A stretch of 64,000 nt of DNA from contig NW_019091540.1 in NCBI RefSeq assembly GCF_001949145.1, forward strand, positions 413,987-477,986, written 5' to 3'. Below the pieces are notes generated by a model. It had not been told where the DNA came from and did no database searches. It saw only the letters and a program-made list of their open reading frames with translations. How positions within the stretch are numbered: the stretch's first letter is position 1; the number at the start of each line of letters is the position of its first letter. Positions 63,391-64,000 of this stretch are shown here, piece by piece. A program made the translations under genes and the position numbers. The stretch is from Acanthaster planci. Lineage: Eukaryota; Echinodermata; Asteroidea; Valvatida; Acanthasteridae.

Positions 63391-64000
63391 ACCAGTCTGC
63401 ACGTAGTTTGATGTCGGAATACTTTCACAATCAGAGGAGACTCAAGGCAGTAAATCGTCGAGGCTGGCCTCTGCCCTCTCCTCGGAATCCAGCCATCAAC
63501 TAATCACATCAACTCATATCTTTTACTTTTAAACCCAAAAGAAAATTCCAGCACTGCTGCACCTATTTTCAAAGAATCCAGAATGTACTGTGTACTGCCT
63601 CCCAAAAAATATTCATTATTCAGACCAATGCATTAGTCAGCCACCTCTACCAATAACAACTCAACTGGCGCCCAGCCCATCATTCTGGCAAGGTTGACTG
63701 ATTTCAGGAATGTTTGGGTGTGGCGGCCTAAGAAGATAAAACCTTGTTTCACCACTAAACTACCATGTCCATATTCGCAACAAAACAGGGCTACGTCAAA
63801 TGCAGCTTGTACGGTATTATTAATTTTAAGAGTAATTTCGAATATACATCACTCCTTGACAATAATAGATACATGTATATGCATTTGCTGCATTTACCAT
63901 GCTTAGACACTTAAAATATCATACGAAGCATATGATAGGCTGCGTATACGTTAATAAATGATAAAATCACCAAACATTTACCACTCAACCTAAAACATTG

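Overview
The window looks like nuclear DNA of a marine invertebrate animal. It is AT-rich, gene-poor and full of repeats. It has GT-AG introns, a metazoan Wnt-pathway gene (APC), animal-type mobile elements (a DIRS-like tyrosine-recombinase retrotransposon, a jockey/CR1-like reverse-transcriptase relic, a tRNA-derived SINE, many MITE-like foldbacks) and a large single-exon animal gene. The palindromic words TACATGTA, ACCGGT and TAGGCCTA are abundant. Echinoderm, amphioxus, hemichordate or cnidarian are all possible; the sequence alone does not decide.

Layout. (1) About 1-42.4 kb is repeat-rich non-coding DNA dense in (TACATG)n/ACCGGTAC palindromes. The only protein-coding exons I can defend there are the first three coding exons of an APC (adenomatous polyposis coli) homologue on the minus strand: 13953-13870, 13013-12860 and 11788-11608. 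They encode about 140 N-terminal residues, and the gene continues leftward out of the window through an intron longer than 11.6 kb. A 51-bp tandem repeat (7.4 kb), several foldback elements, a SINE (27.5 kb) and an RT relic (36.3 kb) lie around it. (2) About 42.3-52.3 kb is a mobile-element zone: three back-to-back inverted-repeat elements (42.29-43.83 kb), a broken DIRS-like element (about 45.67-49.95 kb) with gag-like, RT, RNase H and tyrosine-recombinase regions, a pair of CGTCG-rich repeats in opposite orientation (50.0 and 51.6 kb), and further MITEs. The (TACATG)n repeats stop abruptly at its left edge. (3) About 52.3-64 kb carries one real gene, at 56571-60975 on the plus strand. It is one long coding exon encoding about 1,467 residues: a stonustoxin (SNTX)-type MACPF/CDC-like N-terminus, a helical region and thioredoxin-like region, four fibronectin type III domains, an AIG1/septin-like P-loop GTPase, a Cys/His-rich module and a basic-aromatic C-terminal tail. 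A single ambiguous base (N, 57847) coincides with a one-base reading-frame change, most likely an assembly fault.

The two genes have no obvious functional link. APC is a scaffold of the beta-catenin destruction complex. The SNTX-FN3-GTPase protein is a large, probably intracellular multidomain GTPase of uncharacterised function, and is the best candidate for an undescribed system here. The rest is decaying mobile DNA and simple repeats.
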